60,000 nucleotides of DNA. It comes from Chrysomallon squamiferum (lineage: Eukaryota; Mollusca; Gastropoda; Neomphalida; Peltospiridae). The stretch is from NCBI GenBank assembly GCA_012295275.1, contig CM022671.1, positions 20,526,822 through 20,586,821 of the forward strand, given 5' to 3'. A model generated the notes under the pieces. That model saw only the letters and a program-made list of their open reading frames with translations. It was not told the origin of the DNA and did no database searches. This document shows positions 24,437 through 37,720 of the stretch, piece after piece (the stretch's first letter is position 1; every line of letters starts with the position of its first letter). Both the position numbers and the translations under genes were made by a program.

Positions 24437-26692
24437 CTTGTCTATCATTCAGTGTCATTCTGTCAGCATTCATAAGATAACAACTTATTTGTGAAGAAAT
24501 GAGGCAAGGAAGGAAGTGTGACTGGATATTTGTTGAGTAGACTAATTACTTACAATCCTTGGTGTTTCCAGGTCTGGGAGAACTGACCACTGGATCTCTG
24601 TACAAAACCCATTCCTGTACAGACATATTAACTGTGAGTCTGACAACATAACTGAACTGCTAGGCTATATTAATAATGTGTGATTTACAGGTTATTTCCA
24701 AATTCTTATTTAAGGCCAAGTCCCTACAGGTTTTCTGAGTTATTTCTAGATCTCTCGTAGGCTGAATTCTGTTGAGAAAATGGAATTGCTGTTTCCATAC
24801 ACATTTGCAGTCTGTAACGTCTTCTGATGGAAATACATCATACCTACATAACTGCATGTTTAAAAAAACATTATTATTTATTTTTTTGTTTAAATATAAA
24901 TTTTATTTATTAATTTAATTTAATTTAATTTAATGTTATAATTTTTTTCTTCGACTGAAATTGTTGTAGACTGTGCTCATGGTAGGAATACTTTTTCTGA
25001 TGGAATACTGCCATATTCTTATCCAGTTCTCTTGAAATTTCTAGATTTTTATTTTTTTAGCCAGAATCCAGGCGAAGACTGAATGGTACCTACAACAACC
25101 TTACTTAAATAATTTTGGAAGGGAAGAATCTAAAACATTATCTATAAAACATTATTTCATTTATTTCAGTGTAAGAAGGGTTAATTATATTGATGAATTA
25201 TGAGTTAATATGTTTTCTTTGAGGAGAATTAATTTTCTGTTAGTCTGTGGGCAAATGGTGGTTTAATTATATTGAAGATCTATAAATATATACATATTAA
25301 TTTTTTTCTTGCATAGAAATCTTCTTTTGTCACAGTTCAATTCTTGGTAAAAGGACAAACTTCATTTACCAGCAAATTCTGTTTACTCTTTACTATTTAT
25401 TTTCCACTGGCATCTTATTTGTCATTAAGTTTCAAAAATCACTAATTCCATGATGTTACTTTCTATGAAATATTGTTGTAACTTTCTAAAGTGACAACAT
25501 TATTACTTATTGAACCTCTCATTCATTTATATGTTAATCATATTTGTTAATTATGTCTAATATATTTATATTATTCAAGCATTTCTTTTTCACATTTCTT
25601 CATTTTGGATCCTAGGTTTCTGAAATTCTAAATTATATCTTAATTTGTTATTACATCAGTAAGAACAGTAATGTTATTATTGTTCATCAGTATACCTGTA
25701 TACAGTAACATATTATATATCTGAATACAGTCATGCACTTTTGTGCCTGTATACTGTAATGCAGTTATATACATGTGTAATGTAATGTGATTATATGTAT
25801 ATATTATAATGCAATTTTCTACCTGTGTAGAGAAGTGCAACTATGCAACTGTATATAGTAATGGAGATATATTCCTGTTTAGAGGAATACCATACATGCA
25901 TTTAGTAATATAACAAATATTCCTGTTTATATCTGAATAATGTTTATGTTGATGCATCTTTCACCAGGAATACCTACGGGTACTTATTATGTCTTGTTAG
26001 TTGAGATCATCCACATTCAGCACTGTAAATGCTTTTACCTTAATGAAATCAATATTATTTCATCCTATATTTAATTAGTGGTATTTTCCTTTTAGCATTT
26101 TATGCTTTATCTCTCTTTTTCAGTCGCTGTATATCTCCATTTATCATTATTATTTGCTTGCTGTTTCTGTATTGTTTCTTCAGTCTCTAACTAGAAAGTA
26201 ATAATATAATTTAGTAGTAACAATGATAATAGAATATATTTAATCTCTTTGAGGTATCTCTGTCTCTTTCATTTTTCTCTCTTTCTCTTGCTTTCTGCAT
26301 ATCTTTGTTTTTCAGTTAATGTCTCAAATTTATAAATAATAAAAACATATTACTACTACTAATACTTTTATTAATACTAATAATATAAAAATTAATAAGA
26401 ATAAAAACAGGAATAACAATAACAACAAATAAACACACAAATAAATAAGTAAATAAATAAATAAATCAATAATAAAAGTAACAATAATAATAATAACAGC
26501 AATAATAAGTGTACTCTTGAACAGAGCAGTCAGGTCTTGTCTTTCTGAATATCATTATAAACTCATGCTATGCACATAACAAAAATATCATCAACTTGTT
26601 TGTTTTCAATATACCCTAACTCGTACCCAAAGCTAATTGCAAAATGTGAAAACAATTACCTCAGTTTTTACCTCAGTTTTTACATCATTAAT

Positions 26693-26695
<3 letters not shown>

Positions 26696-26725
<30 letters not shown>

Positions 26726-26850
26726 AATAACAATAACAACAGCAATAGCAACAATAATAACAATAAAAATAATAATAATAATAATTATTATTATTTATTT
26801 ATTTATTTATTTATTTTGTATTATTATTATTGTTATTTCCATCAGCTAGA
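26696..26850 (+). repeat. (CAA)n(AAT)n(TTA)n(TTTA)n simple-sequence block
   Basis: A chain of trinucleotide and tetranucleotide repeats. AAT followed by ATT makes part of it self-complementary. Asn/Thr/Ile open frames here are artefacts. Confidence 0.93.
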
Positions 26851-27199
26851 TTCAGTATGATTTATTTCACAGGATTTATATCAATGGGGCTTCATTTTTA
26901 ATATTGATTGTCTCAACATTTAACTCTTACATCAAGTAATTTACATTGCATTTTGTGATAAACAGACTGTATTGTATGTTCATCCATTATTTTATTTTTT
27001 TCACTGGAGCTCATTCTTCTCAGAGTCAGACATACAAAAAAATAAAATGCTTTCAGTATGTCAGATATAATAGTAAAGAGGTCATTCATCTTTGATCTAT
27101 AAAAAGTTTTCATGTCATACCAGACTGAATTGTTTGTGTATTAAAATGGTTGTAAAAGATTTTATTTTAAAATATCCATTCATTCAGATTGTGGGTAAT

Positions 27200-27780
27200 A
27201 TAATTTAAAAAAAAAAAAAAAAAAAAAATTAAAAATTAAAAATATTTTCATTCAAAGAAAAAATATCAGAGGTATTAAATGTTTACGCAATACAAAAAAC
27301 TTAAAACAACAACAACAAAAACAACTGAAAAAAAAAACATTTCATCCTACAACTGAATTTGCATGTTCATTCTGGCATTGAAAATTAATATTAGTTCTAA
27401 TTATACTTTCATTAATAATAATAATAATAATAATTAATGTTGATTTAAAAAAATGAAAATTTTTAAAATATTGTGCTTCATAAATAAATACTTTAAATCA
27501 GTCATGAACTAAGAAAAAAAATAATAAATAATAAAACTTTAAAAAAATATTTAGTAAAAGAATAAAGAAATAATAATATTTAAAATAAATAACATTATTT
27601 AGAAAAAAATAATAACATCATTACTGAAATAAATAACTTTATTAAGATAAAGAATAAATTACTATTATTTAAAATACATAAATGCTTTAAAAAAGAATTT
27701 GTAATAAAATTATTTTAAATAAATAATAATGCTAACAATTAATTCTTAAAATAAATAAAATTAAAAACCCCCAAAATAAA
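27200..27780 (+). repeat. Very AT-rich low-complexity stretch
   Basis: It contains a poly-A run at 27208-27228, (AAT)n at 27414-27434, and repeated aataaat words with almost no C or G to 27780. Confidence 0.85.
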
Positions 27781-28089
27781 CACTGTTAGTTAATGTATGT
27801 TTTAGCAGTTTTTCTGAACAGTTGAATCAATATTTCAGAAATGCATCTGCTTACCTAGCAGATACAGGTGTGCAAGCTGGTGTTGTAAAACATACAAGCT
27901 TACATTACCTTAACCACAAGTAAACAGTGTCAGGTATCATCCCACTTGTGACTTAAAGATAAACTGTCATTTTTTTTGCTGAATCAAGAAGTCACATGAA
28001 GAATTTTATGTTATCAATGAGTGAAAATAAATTGATTTATTTTTTTTTATTATATTATCGTTTAGTTTATATTATTATATTTTTTAGTT

Positions 28090-28230
28090 TATTTATTTTT
28101 TTATATTAATAATTTAATTATTTATTATATTTTTTATTTAATTTTATTTATTTATTTATTTTTTATATTAATAATTTAATTATTTATTATATTTTTTATT
28201 TAATTTTGTTTATTTATTTATTTATTTATT
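28090..28230 (+). repeat. Two copies of a 62-bp AT-only repeat
   Basis: The copies share ttatattaataatttaatt and start near 28101 and 28163, inside a wider (TTTA)n stretch from 28030. Confidence 0.75.
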
Positions 28231-28739
28231 TTTCTTTCTTTCTGTTGCTAAAAAAGGGAAAACATGGAGAAAGTTTGATTTGACTATAACTTTTTTTGAG
28301 TTTGTCTTTATCTTAGTGGTTAGAAATGGATAGGCCACACCTGTATTAAATTCAGCTAAATGAGGACACAGACACAACAAATATCCTTTATGCAAAAAAG
28401 TGAGAAACACGCCATAAATAGTTTAAAGTGTTTATCTTAAAATAAACTTAATACAGCTGTGTATATGCTCACCAAATAAAAAAGTGCAATAACATTTTTT
28501 TCACAGACTAATAATATATATATATATATAGAATGATAAATTAACAGAAAGAAAACAAGACAGACAGACAGACAGACAGACATACATACAGACAGCAATA
28601 AAATAAATTGTCAGCCAAAATTTGGAGACAATGTCTAATTTTAAAATGCCTGAATCATGACGTATTCTTTTAAAGGAAATTAAGCACTGCAAGCAGAATA
28701 TTAAATTTTGTGTTTTTTGTGTTTTTTATTTTGGGGGTT

Positions 28740-28870
28740 TTTGTTGTTTATTTTGGTAAATTTTAGGTTGGTGAATTCTTGGATTGAAAAATGTCCTGTT
28801 TCTGTGAACTGTTGGGTTGGTGAATTCTAGGATTTGTCAGTTCTGTGGTTTTGTGAACTTTCACATTCTC
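28740..28870 (+). repeat. Two-copy repeat with ggttggtgaattct core
   Basis: ggttggtgaattct occurs at about 28767 and 28816. Each is followed by a gga-tt-type tail and a gtgaact word. Confidence 0.6.
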
Positions 28871-28994
28871 CAGGCTGCATATTCACCTAGGTCATCTTAT
28901 AATGAAGATGTGTTCTGGCCAAACGAAGGTACAATTATGTATGTATGCTCTCTCGGATTCTGATCTCTGGTGGTGAATAGATTCCAATAATACT

Positions 28995-29016
28995 TCTAGC
29001 ACCATTTGAAATCAGT
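28995..29016 (+). repeat. 22-bp word shared with 41069-41090
   Basis: The two sites are identical over 22 bp (core caccatttgaaatcag). Both lie in patches of higher GC than the surrounding intron, where chance identity of this length is unlikely. It is probably the remnant of one dispersed repeat family. Confidence 0.6.
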
Positions 29017-31401
29017 GCTCCTGGAGGTTGCCGTGACGACACATTGATTCTATTGATGATTGATCTTGAGAGAACTTACTGTTTGAGTTGTGTCGCGATA
29101 TTTGTCGTGGTCGTTCGGTTCTAATCCCTAATGGTGTTTTCCCAAACACAACCCAAAGACAAGTTCTGCAGTCTTACGAGGTAATTTTATTTTGCTTAGA
29201 AAACAAAAATTAGAATCACAATTTACAGTTGTACAAATTTATATATACTGTAGTTTATGTCAATATGTGTTCCGGTATCAAAATTATAAAGGAAATACTG
29301 CTAAAAATATATCAGCAAATAAAGTAATAATAGATTAATAATAATTTTTTCATAAAATACAAAATGAATTTTATGCACGTAAAATAAATTTGTTTGCACG
29401 CAACAGCCTACATTCACATACATTTGCATTTAAAAAGAATAAAACAGTTTTGTCTCCCAAACAAAGCCCACATATATATATATATATAGAATATTGCAAT
29501 TTAATATAATAATAATGATATGATAATGATGATTATGCAATAGATGGCAATGGAATAATAATGAAAACAATATTTTTTATTTACATTTAAAAGTTGTTCT
29601 TATGCTTTGACATGTCTTTCATTGAGAAATATGTTTTTATTTTGTTTCTCTATAGTGTGTGTGTGTGTGTGTTGTGTGTCTGTCTGTCTGTATGTATGTA
29701 TGCACATATTCTGACAGTTCATAAGGGAAATGAATGAGATATCTTTTTAGATATTACTAACTGTTAACTATAAATACATAACAGTTGTGCAATCCTTTCG
29801 TTTGGGCACATTCAGAGTTTTATTCAAAAATGAATGTAGTTTTCAACTTGATATACAATACAAAAACAATATTTAATAATCAGACTTTCTTGATTGCCCC
29901 TGGATGAAGATACGTTTGAATTGTATAAGTAAACATTGAATATATATACCAGTGTAATCACATTATTCTTAACTGCTGAATTTATGTGTACCAGTACAAA
30001 ATCTCTAAAAGAGTAAGAAATTCATAGCTTATAAGTAGATATGTTATTATAACAGTAAATATACCCTGCGTATATATATATATATATATATATAAAGAAA
30101 ACATGAGTACAGAAAATTAGGTTTTAAAATTTGTAAAATTGTCAGAGCTTGTTACAAGAAATCTGCACAAATTTCTTCACTTTCTGTATTATTTGTTTGC
30201 ACACTGACAAAGACATAATATAAAAAAATAAATATATAAATATAAAAGTAAAAATAAATTGCCATTATCACTGCTTATTCAAAAACACACCATGCTGCTT
30301 GCTTACAAAGTATATTACCACAAGCTCTTTATATGCATAGGGCTTGGCTGACCTTAATCCTTTCATATTGCTGAAAATGAGGTCAGTTTATATCCCAGGT
30401 GTGTTAACAATGCAGATATACGTAGGTAATCTAAGTACTTTACCCCCTGGGTTCACTGGCTGTCACTCAGAGTCAGTTGAATAACCTTTGTCTCTATTAA
30501 ACTTGTCGTATCCAAACATCCACACCTATAAACAGACAGTGAAAGTTTTATAGCAGGTTTTCATATCAGCAGCCAGCTTAAACAAGCTCTGTTGTCTAAA
30601 ATGAAATAAAGAAATTAATAAATGTTGCCAAATTGAATATATTACATAAATTTGATAGTGCATATAACTTACATAAAAGATATTTGTACATAATAATGCG
30701 CATATATGCATTTATTATTACACACACAATTCATAATCCATCCATTCATCCATATAGACAGACAGTTGTTTAATAGTAGAGGGTTTCTACTTCTTATGGG
30801 TTTATACTAACAAAAAGTGCACATCAAAATACCATTGTGGACTCATAGTTAATGTACTTTTATTTTAATAACATCTGAAGTCTGCAGTCTTTATGTATGT
30901 CTGACATTCGTCATCTTGCCTTGTTTCCCAGCAACAGCAGACACCCAGAATGTGGAATAGACTGATCACAAACACTAACAACAATCCCACCAACTTACAA
31001 ACCACCCAGCGTATTGACATCCTAACATGTAATCTACTCACTAAGATGTGCAAATCGTCCATCTCCAAGTTAAGCAAGGTGTTTTACCAAACTGCTTGGA
31101 ATTTGAACAAGATATTCCTACTAAGGTTCTTACAAATATTTAAGAAAGGCATACACTACAGAATATCTACAACACAGAAGTAAGATATTGTACCAACATG
31201 AAGCTGGTTATGTTGTATCAGTCATTATAATTTGGGACACAAGATAGATACTATCAGATAACTAACATATATTCAGGAAAGAGATATATGTACAAAATTC
31301 CTACAACTTGTTAGCAAATTATTCTAAAAAATTCTAACAGCTAATTTAAACTGTGTTCCACAGATTTCAGTATCTCAATAATTTTTATTTTTTTATTTTT
31401 A

Positions 31402-31600
31402 CCAGATCCTAATGGTTAAAAGACTATATTCTACTTTAAATTAATTTAATTTTGAAGGTTAATAGTCTACTGAATCCCTGTAGCTATATTTACTTTAAAT
31501 TCTTGCATTTTGAAGCAATATGTTGTGCCAGATTTCTCATGGTTAAAATACTTTATTCTACTTCAAAGCATTGTAATTTTAAAGGTAAAACAGCCCTTCA
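31402..31600 (+). repeat. Two degenerate copies at 126-bp spacing
   Basis: ccagatcctaatggttaaaa at 31402 and ccagatttctcatggttaaa at 31528 are each followed by related tattctacttyaaa words. Confidence 0.6.
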
Positions 31601-31691
31601 TATTCCTAATAATTAATTTAGGAGCTAATATTCAATTTACCAAATATAATACTCTGTTTAAACTGTAATGTGATATTTAAGGAAATGTATA

Positions 31692-31702
31692 TGTGTGTAT
31701 GT

Positions 31703-31736
<34 letters not shown>
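31692..31736 (+). repeat. (GT)n microsatellite
   Basis: A GT run with two early interruptions (gtat). Confidence 0.95.
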
Positions 31737-32062
31737 CATCAAGAGTAATAACATTATAGACAGAGCTTCATATATTTGACTATTGGTCAGCTCTAAGATT
31801 GAAAATAAAACAAAAATAGACTTGAAGAAAACATTCATTTCCATTTCAAAGCCTTGTATTGTCCAAGAATCATCATTTTTGTAGCTTCCTTCTATTCTTT
31901 GATCTGCAACAGGTGTCAGTAGATGTCAGATGTTATTTCTATCAAGTAAAATGGGATTTTGAACAATAAATTGTGGTAAACCATGATGAATTAGCAAGAG
32001 AATATTAAAAAACAAAATTATATTGATCAGTCATCTGCATCAATTACCATAATGGAGAAAAG

Positions 32063-32177
32063 GATAATAATAATAATAATAAATATAATAATAAACATAA
32101 TAATAATAATAATAATAAACATAATAATAATAATAATAATAATAAACATAATAATAATAATAATAATAATAATAATA
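32063..32177 (+). repeat. (AAT)n with periodic aaacat interruptions
   Basis: Blocks of (AAT) are separated by aaacat or aaatat at fairly regular spacing, so this is a higher-order repeat. Ile-rich open frames on both strands are artefacts. Confidence 0.93.
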
Positions 32178-33529
32178 GTAACAAAAAAAAAACCAAACAT
32201 GAAATTAAAATCACTTTTAGTTTTTTTCAGTTTACCATCATATATGCAGAAAAAATAAAAAAAATAAAAAAAATAAAAAGTCACTTGAAGATTGAAGATT
32301 AAAAAACTTTAGATATATAAAACTCAAACGAAAGCAATCATGTAAAGTCACATTGGTGCATTAAGATGTTTGACTTTGGTCAGCAATTTACCATGGTATG
32401 CTTGTCACTGGTGACTGACAGGGTGACCACTGGAGCAGTCTGTGTGAGCCTTTCTCATTTTCCCCCTCACTCACTGCGATGTTTCTGCTCAGAATTCGAC
32501 CAAGCAACAAGCAGCACCGAGCTGTAATACTGCATACTGATTACTTATTTAACTTTGATCATTACTGATGAATATTCATTGATTCAGCACAGTCTGCGAG
32601 ATGAGCTTGTAATGACAAAGACTTTTTGAATTATGTCTTCTCTGTCCAGAGCGATGGTAACTCTTAATGCAAGATGAACCTCTAGATGTCGAGTTTCATC
32701 TTCTTCACGCGGAGGGAAACCAAGTCTTGATTACTGGTCAGCAGAATTCTCTGGAATGGAAGAAGCAACAGTTCACTGTTGTTAAATATTTATGATGTTT
32801 GTTGGTAGAAAAGATTGTTAATTAGAAATAATTTATTAATTTATCCATGACTGGTTCAAGGAGAATGGGATGTTTAATTAAATTCTGAATATTGATGTTT
32901 AAACTAAAAAAAAAAAATATATATATATATATTTTTTTTTTTCATTACAGTGTAACTGAGATTTTCATTTTATTTATATTGTAAATGAAATTTTTATTTG
33001 TTTACAGTGTAACTGAAACTTTCATTTCATTACTATATAACTGAAATTACCAATCTGTAGAATGTTCAGATGATTACAAAAAACAAGTATGCATTTTAAA
33101 CCATCACTAAAAACAAAAATAGCTAAAACTTAAATTCTAATTATATACTTCGGCAAATCTATTATGACAAATTCTAATTAGTGCTTGTCTCTACATCATT
33201 TATTTTTTATTGTTATTCTGTTCAGAGTACAATTGAATGATCAGTGTCTGTAAATGTTGAGAGTGACAGATGTTTCCCACTGTTTAAACATATTTGATGA
33301 GCTGGTGAACACATGTTTTATTATTCTCCTTTTACGTATCACATTGTAAAGACACATTGATTATTCATAGCAGGAAAATAATTTACACTTTCATGAATAA
33401 ATACAGATATATACATGCATGCATACACATAATGTGATTATTCATAGCAGTAATTTATTTTACACATGCACAACTACATAATACATATATTTGTCTTTGT
33501 ATATACTTTTTAACTTACATATACATGTA

Positions 33530-33610
33530 TGTTCATGTATGTATATATGTATGCATATATGTACCTACATACACACACACACATTTTATACCTGTATTCA
33601 CACCAACATG

Positions 33611-33646
<36 letters not shown>

Positions 33647-33740
33647 TGGACATAAATAAATAATATATATATATATTATATACATATATGCATGCTAACT
33701 CACACTCACACTTACACTCACACACACACATACACACACA
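33530..33740 (+). repeat. CATA/CA/TA simple-sequence zone
   Basis: (CA)n runs at 33574-33584 and 33612-33644, (TA) at 33663-33680, and ACTC/ACAC-type runs to 33740. Confidence 0.9.
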
Positions 33741-34154
33741 GACATAGACGGATAAATACCTAAAATATATTTATTACCATGATTTTGCTAAGTTAAAAAT
33801 AAAGTTAATGGTTATCCACTTTAGTCATAATGTATTTCTTTCCTCGTTAAATAATACACAGGATAAAATCAAACCTTTACAAGTTAATGTGAAGCCATTT
33901 ATGTTTTTCTGCAGTTATTCCTTATTTATTGATTGTGGCAATATTTTCATCTGTGGCTAGAAAAAAGTAATGTTCTGCTTTTTAACTTTTTATTATTTTT
34001 GCCATTTTTTTAGTTTTTATGATTATTATTATGATTATTATTATTATTTTTTAATGTTCTAAATGTAAATTAATTTTTTTTATAATATTTTTGATGTAAA
34101 TGAATTTATGTTTATAACAACTGTGTTGTTTTTGAAAAAGTCCATTATAAAAAA

Positions 34155-34157
34155 ATA

Positions 34158-34198
<41 letters not shown>

Positions 34199-34300
34199 TA
34201 TTTAATTATAAAATAAAATAATAAATGAATAATAATAATAATAAAAAGTAATAACATAAAATAAAATAAAATAAAATAAATACACAAATAAGTAATCAAA
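34155..34300 (+). repeat. (AAT)n and (AAAAT)n microsatellites
   Basis: (AAT)n runs over about 34158-34200 and (ATAAA)n over about 34253-34280. Leu/Ile-rich minus-strand frames are artefacts. Confidence 0.9.
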
Positions 34301-34842
34301 TTATTTTACTAAATAGATAACTATGTACATTACCAACCATTATAGCAAACAATAAAAATAGTTATGTAAAATAAAATAAAGTAAAAATAATAAAAATTAG
34401 ATTTAGAATGAATTTGAAAAATAAATATAAAATGTAAAAACAACAGAATATCAAACATGAATTGTAAAATGTGTATTATCTACTGGTTATTTGCATAAAG
34501 GTCTAATAACTAAAAAATATATATTTATAATAAAAATATTCACATCAAAAATAGAAATAATTATTGTCAGCATTGTTAGGTTGTTCTTTTTTTTTTACTT
34601 TTATTTTCAGTTATAAATAAGAACATCAAAAAAACTAATATATTAATTTTAGAATTAGATTTACTTGCTCCGAACTAACTCTAAATTAAGAATAGTAAAT
34701 ATAAATTATACGAATTCTAATTTTTAATACAATTATTCTGGCTGTAGTTTTCTCCAAATCAGTTGATCATAAGAAATTTTGCAGACAGCACTTTTCAATT
34801 ATGAAAGTTTAAAATGTCTGTGTTAGGAATTTTCTTCTCTTC

Positions 34843-35043
34843 ATGGCTTCTTTAATCTCCTTCTTGTTTGGCAAACATTGTTTGTTTGTTTGCTTCGAGG
34901 TGTTAGGTTTCATTTCGGGAGCATTCCTTGGTGACTGCAACACAAACACTAGTTGTCTTGACTGCCGTCGTGGTTCAGGCCGAGGTGCACGTTGTCTGAC
35001 CAGATATCTCCTGTGTATATATCTGTACTGCTTCAACAGGTAG
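34843..35043 (+). CDS. Unconfirmed 66-codon Cys-rich ORF in a GC-richer island
   Basis: An ATG-to-TAG frame encodes MASLISFLFGKHCLFVCFEV, followed by more hydrophobic residues to about position 30, like a long signal or anchor segment. The remaining stretch has six Cys in the pattern C-x5-C-x2-C-x9-C-x6-C-x4-C around a basic RRGSGRGAR block. The segment is distinctly richer in GC and CpG than the intron around it. A consensus-like donor (acag|gtagga) overlaps the stop, so it could instead be part of a longer exon. The opposite strand is also open (34809-35036, very basic), which weakens the case for either. No family is recognised, and it may be a repeat or chance frame. Confidence 0.18.
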   Translation: MASLISFLFGKHCLFVCFEVLGFISGAFLGDCNTNTSCLDCRRGSGRGARCLTRYLLCIYLYCFNR

Positions 35044-36008
35044 GAGACGGTATTGGGGAAGATAAGTGTACTTGACAGAACGAAAATGAACTTTCCACAT
35101 TACAGAAATGAAATCCCAAATGATTATCATGGCACAGGGAAGTCACTGACTCTTAGTTGTATGAAATCCCTGAACAAAGCATGTCCTTGTGTTAAAAAAA
35201 CAGATTTAATTTTGTTAACTTAGTTTTGCCTGCTATTTTCCCCACCCCACCAATTTTCAGCCAGTGGAAAATTAAAATGGTTTAGGCTGAATTACATTTT
35301 TCATCTTTACACTAGATGAACTTATGTTACTCTTTTATTTAATTTCAATAGAATTAATGTATGTCACGTTCACAGTGTTTCCTATGAAGAATTGATAATT
35401 AAGACTGAATTACTTTTTAATTTTATTTTAACTGGACATACTCTATTCACACATTTCATTTCCAGTATATTTGAATCATTAATAATTTATCCTATTCCAA
35501 CCAGAGTCTCAGTTTATTTTTCCTATTTTTTTGAGTAAAAAGTCCATGTATCTCAATCACAGTTTTATTCTACTTCACATCAACTTACAATAATCACTGA
35601 CAATCATTTCCAACATAATTAATTACTCTTTTTGTCTATTGTTACTGCTTTTCCCAATCTAAAAAAATAACATTTGGAACTTTCATTCTACATTACACAA
35701 ACTTACAGCACTCATTTAATTCATTTCCAGCAGAGTTAGTTCATTAATCTTTATTTATGGAGACAAGACTGGGTGTGTGATATCTTTATTCTTGCATTCT
35801 GGAAATCCAAAGGATTTTTCTGTTTATCATATTGTCATTAATTATTGTAGAAAAGACCAGATTCTGCATTTTCACTATTGCATTTTATCCCATGGCCAAC
35901 ATACTTTAATCAGTGTGATCTAATGTGCATATGAGTTATGCTTTTATATTAACTGGTAACCTTTTATTAATTTAAAGATAAAGTACTTCATAAGCATGGG
36001 TAATTTTT

Positions 36009-36440
36009 CATTTTAAGTTTTGAACATGAATTTAGTATGTAAGTGTATTGTCATTAGACTTTCAAGGTTTAATTGTCATTTTAAGTTTTGAATGTGGAGT
36101 ATGTACATCTATGTATTGTTATTAGACCTCCATGGTTAGTCATTTTAAATTTTGAATAAGGAGCATATAGATCTGTGTATTGTCATTAGCCCTACATGGT
36201 TAAATTGGCATTTTAAATTTTAAAAAAGGAATATATGTGCTATGTATTGTCATTATCATTTTAAGTTTTAAATCAGGAATATCGTAACTATGTATTGTCA
36301 TTTGTTGTACATGGTCACAGTATCATTTTAAGTTTTAAATCAGGAATATCGTAACTATGTATTGTCATTTGTTGTACATGGTCACAGTATCATTTTAAGT
36401 TTTAAATCAGGAATATCACAACTATGTCCTGTCATTATAC
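36009..36440 (+). repeat. 67-bp tandem repeat, seven copies
   Basis: Copies begin cattttaagtttt at 36009, 36077, 36141, 36209, 36257, 36324 and 36391. The copies at 36257 and 36324 are identical over the full 67 bp and the rest diverge progressively upstream. This points to recent expansion at the 3' end of the array. Confidence 0.9.
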
Positions 36441-36594
36441 AGCTAAGTGTAATTCAGTAACCTGTACCATAAATTAAAAAATTGCTAATGCCATATTATA
36501 AATTAAGACATTACTGCCTGCTATCTATTTCACCATGGTTCTGACTTCAGTTACTTATTTTTTTCTCACTTGAACATTATTAGTGTTTCTCAGT

Positions 36595-37230
36595 CTCAAA
36601 TTGGTAATACCATCTACACCACAGTGTTTGTATCTTAGATCACAAACTGGTAATATTGTTAAAACTGCTTTTAATTATAATAATAATAATAATTTTATTT
36701 TAAATCCATTGACTAGTATTTCAGAAATCACTGTCATTATTTATCCACAAAATTAATGTTAAAAATTAGCATACTCTATACCGATACCGATAATACCAGA
36801 GTGTTTATAAATTAATAGCATAATCCATTCAGTAAATTTTAATTTTAAATTGATGAACAATTAATACTATCTATACCATAATTTTTGTAATTTAAACTGA
36901 TAAATTGCTACTGCTATCTATACCTCAATGTGGGTATTGTAATTAACATAATCTATGCCACAAATTGGTAATATTATCTATATAACAATGTTAACCTTTT
37001 TAAATTAACATACTCCATGTGACAAACGGCTACTACTATCTATATAAATGTTTGTGTATTGTAATTAACATAATCTAAACCACTAAGTTTGTATCTCAAA
37101 CTAACAAACTGCTACTACTCTCTGTACCATAGTGCTTGTATTGCAATTAACATAATCTATACAACAAAGTTTGAATCTCAGAGTGACAAACTGCTACTTT
37201 GGTCTACATGACAGTGTTTGTGTCATAAAT
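36595..37230 (+). repeat. Degenerate tandem repeat of 60-82 bp
   Basis: Copies carry aattaacataatct (36941, 37063, 37145), cacaaattggtaat and aaactgctactact words. The last two full copies are 82 bp apart. An open frame at 37171-37434 starts in the last copy and is not credited. Confidence 0.75.
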
Positions 37231-37439
37231 TACCACACAGTGTATAGTGTATACATCACGAGGGCTCTGGCTGCCAAGTTAATATTTAAGAGCCTTTTAC
37301 CACCACTGTTACAGTTGCAATCTGTTGGTGGTCTCACACAGGGACATTACAATGTGTTTAAGTGGTTACAGGCATGTGTCTGTGTTCACAGCTGTGTTTC
37401 TAGAAGAATACATCTTGCGAGGTGTCAACCTTGAGACAC

Positions 37440-37720
37440 ATGATGACAATTTCGGTGATGAATGCCATGCATTTAACATGCTTTAATCTGTCCATTGTGA
37501 CTGGGGATGTTTTATTCTGAATGCTTCCTAATACATTTGCTTCTATTAATCTGTTTGCTCTGGAGGTTGTGACAAATGGCCTCTTTACAATGACATGGTT
37601 TTAATTAGTGTAATGATTGTATCTGATTAATACCTATGTTTTTAATTACTTTTATCAAATGTAATAATCACTGTGATGAACTGATGCTAGTCATAACTTG
37701 AAAGGATTTTGTTAAAAGGA
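37440..37720. other. Balanced-composition island with TAAT words
   Basis: Non-repetitive, with several homeodomain-type words (ttaattag, attaatac, ttaattac) between 37540 and 37650. It is a candidate conserved non-coding element, with no coding signal. Confidence 0.22.

Noticed and set aside
23372-24480. Two long hydrophobic open frames as a repetitive membrane protein
   Set aside because: They are the translation of a 66-bp minisatellite inside an intron. Unit changes break the frame and both strands are equally periodic.
30865-31077. Minus-strand frame with a transmembrane-like segment followed by a CCCW motif
   Set aside because: It lacks an ATG at its start, and the + strand of the same segment is also open. 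There is nothing to prefer either.
34809-35036. Basic minus-strand frame opposite the Cys-rich ORF
   Set aside because: Arg/Lys/Gln composition without recognisable domain. It is the complement of the + frame, and only one can be real, if either.
37171-37434. 87-codon + strand frame
   Set aside because: It begins inside the last unit of the 36595-37230 repeat. The second half is unique but has no splice or homology evidence.
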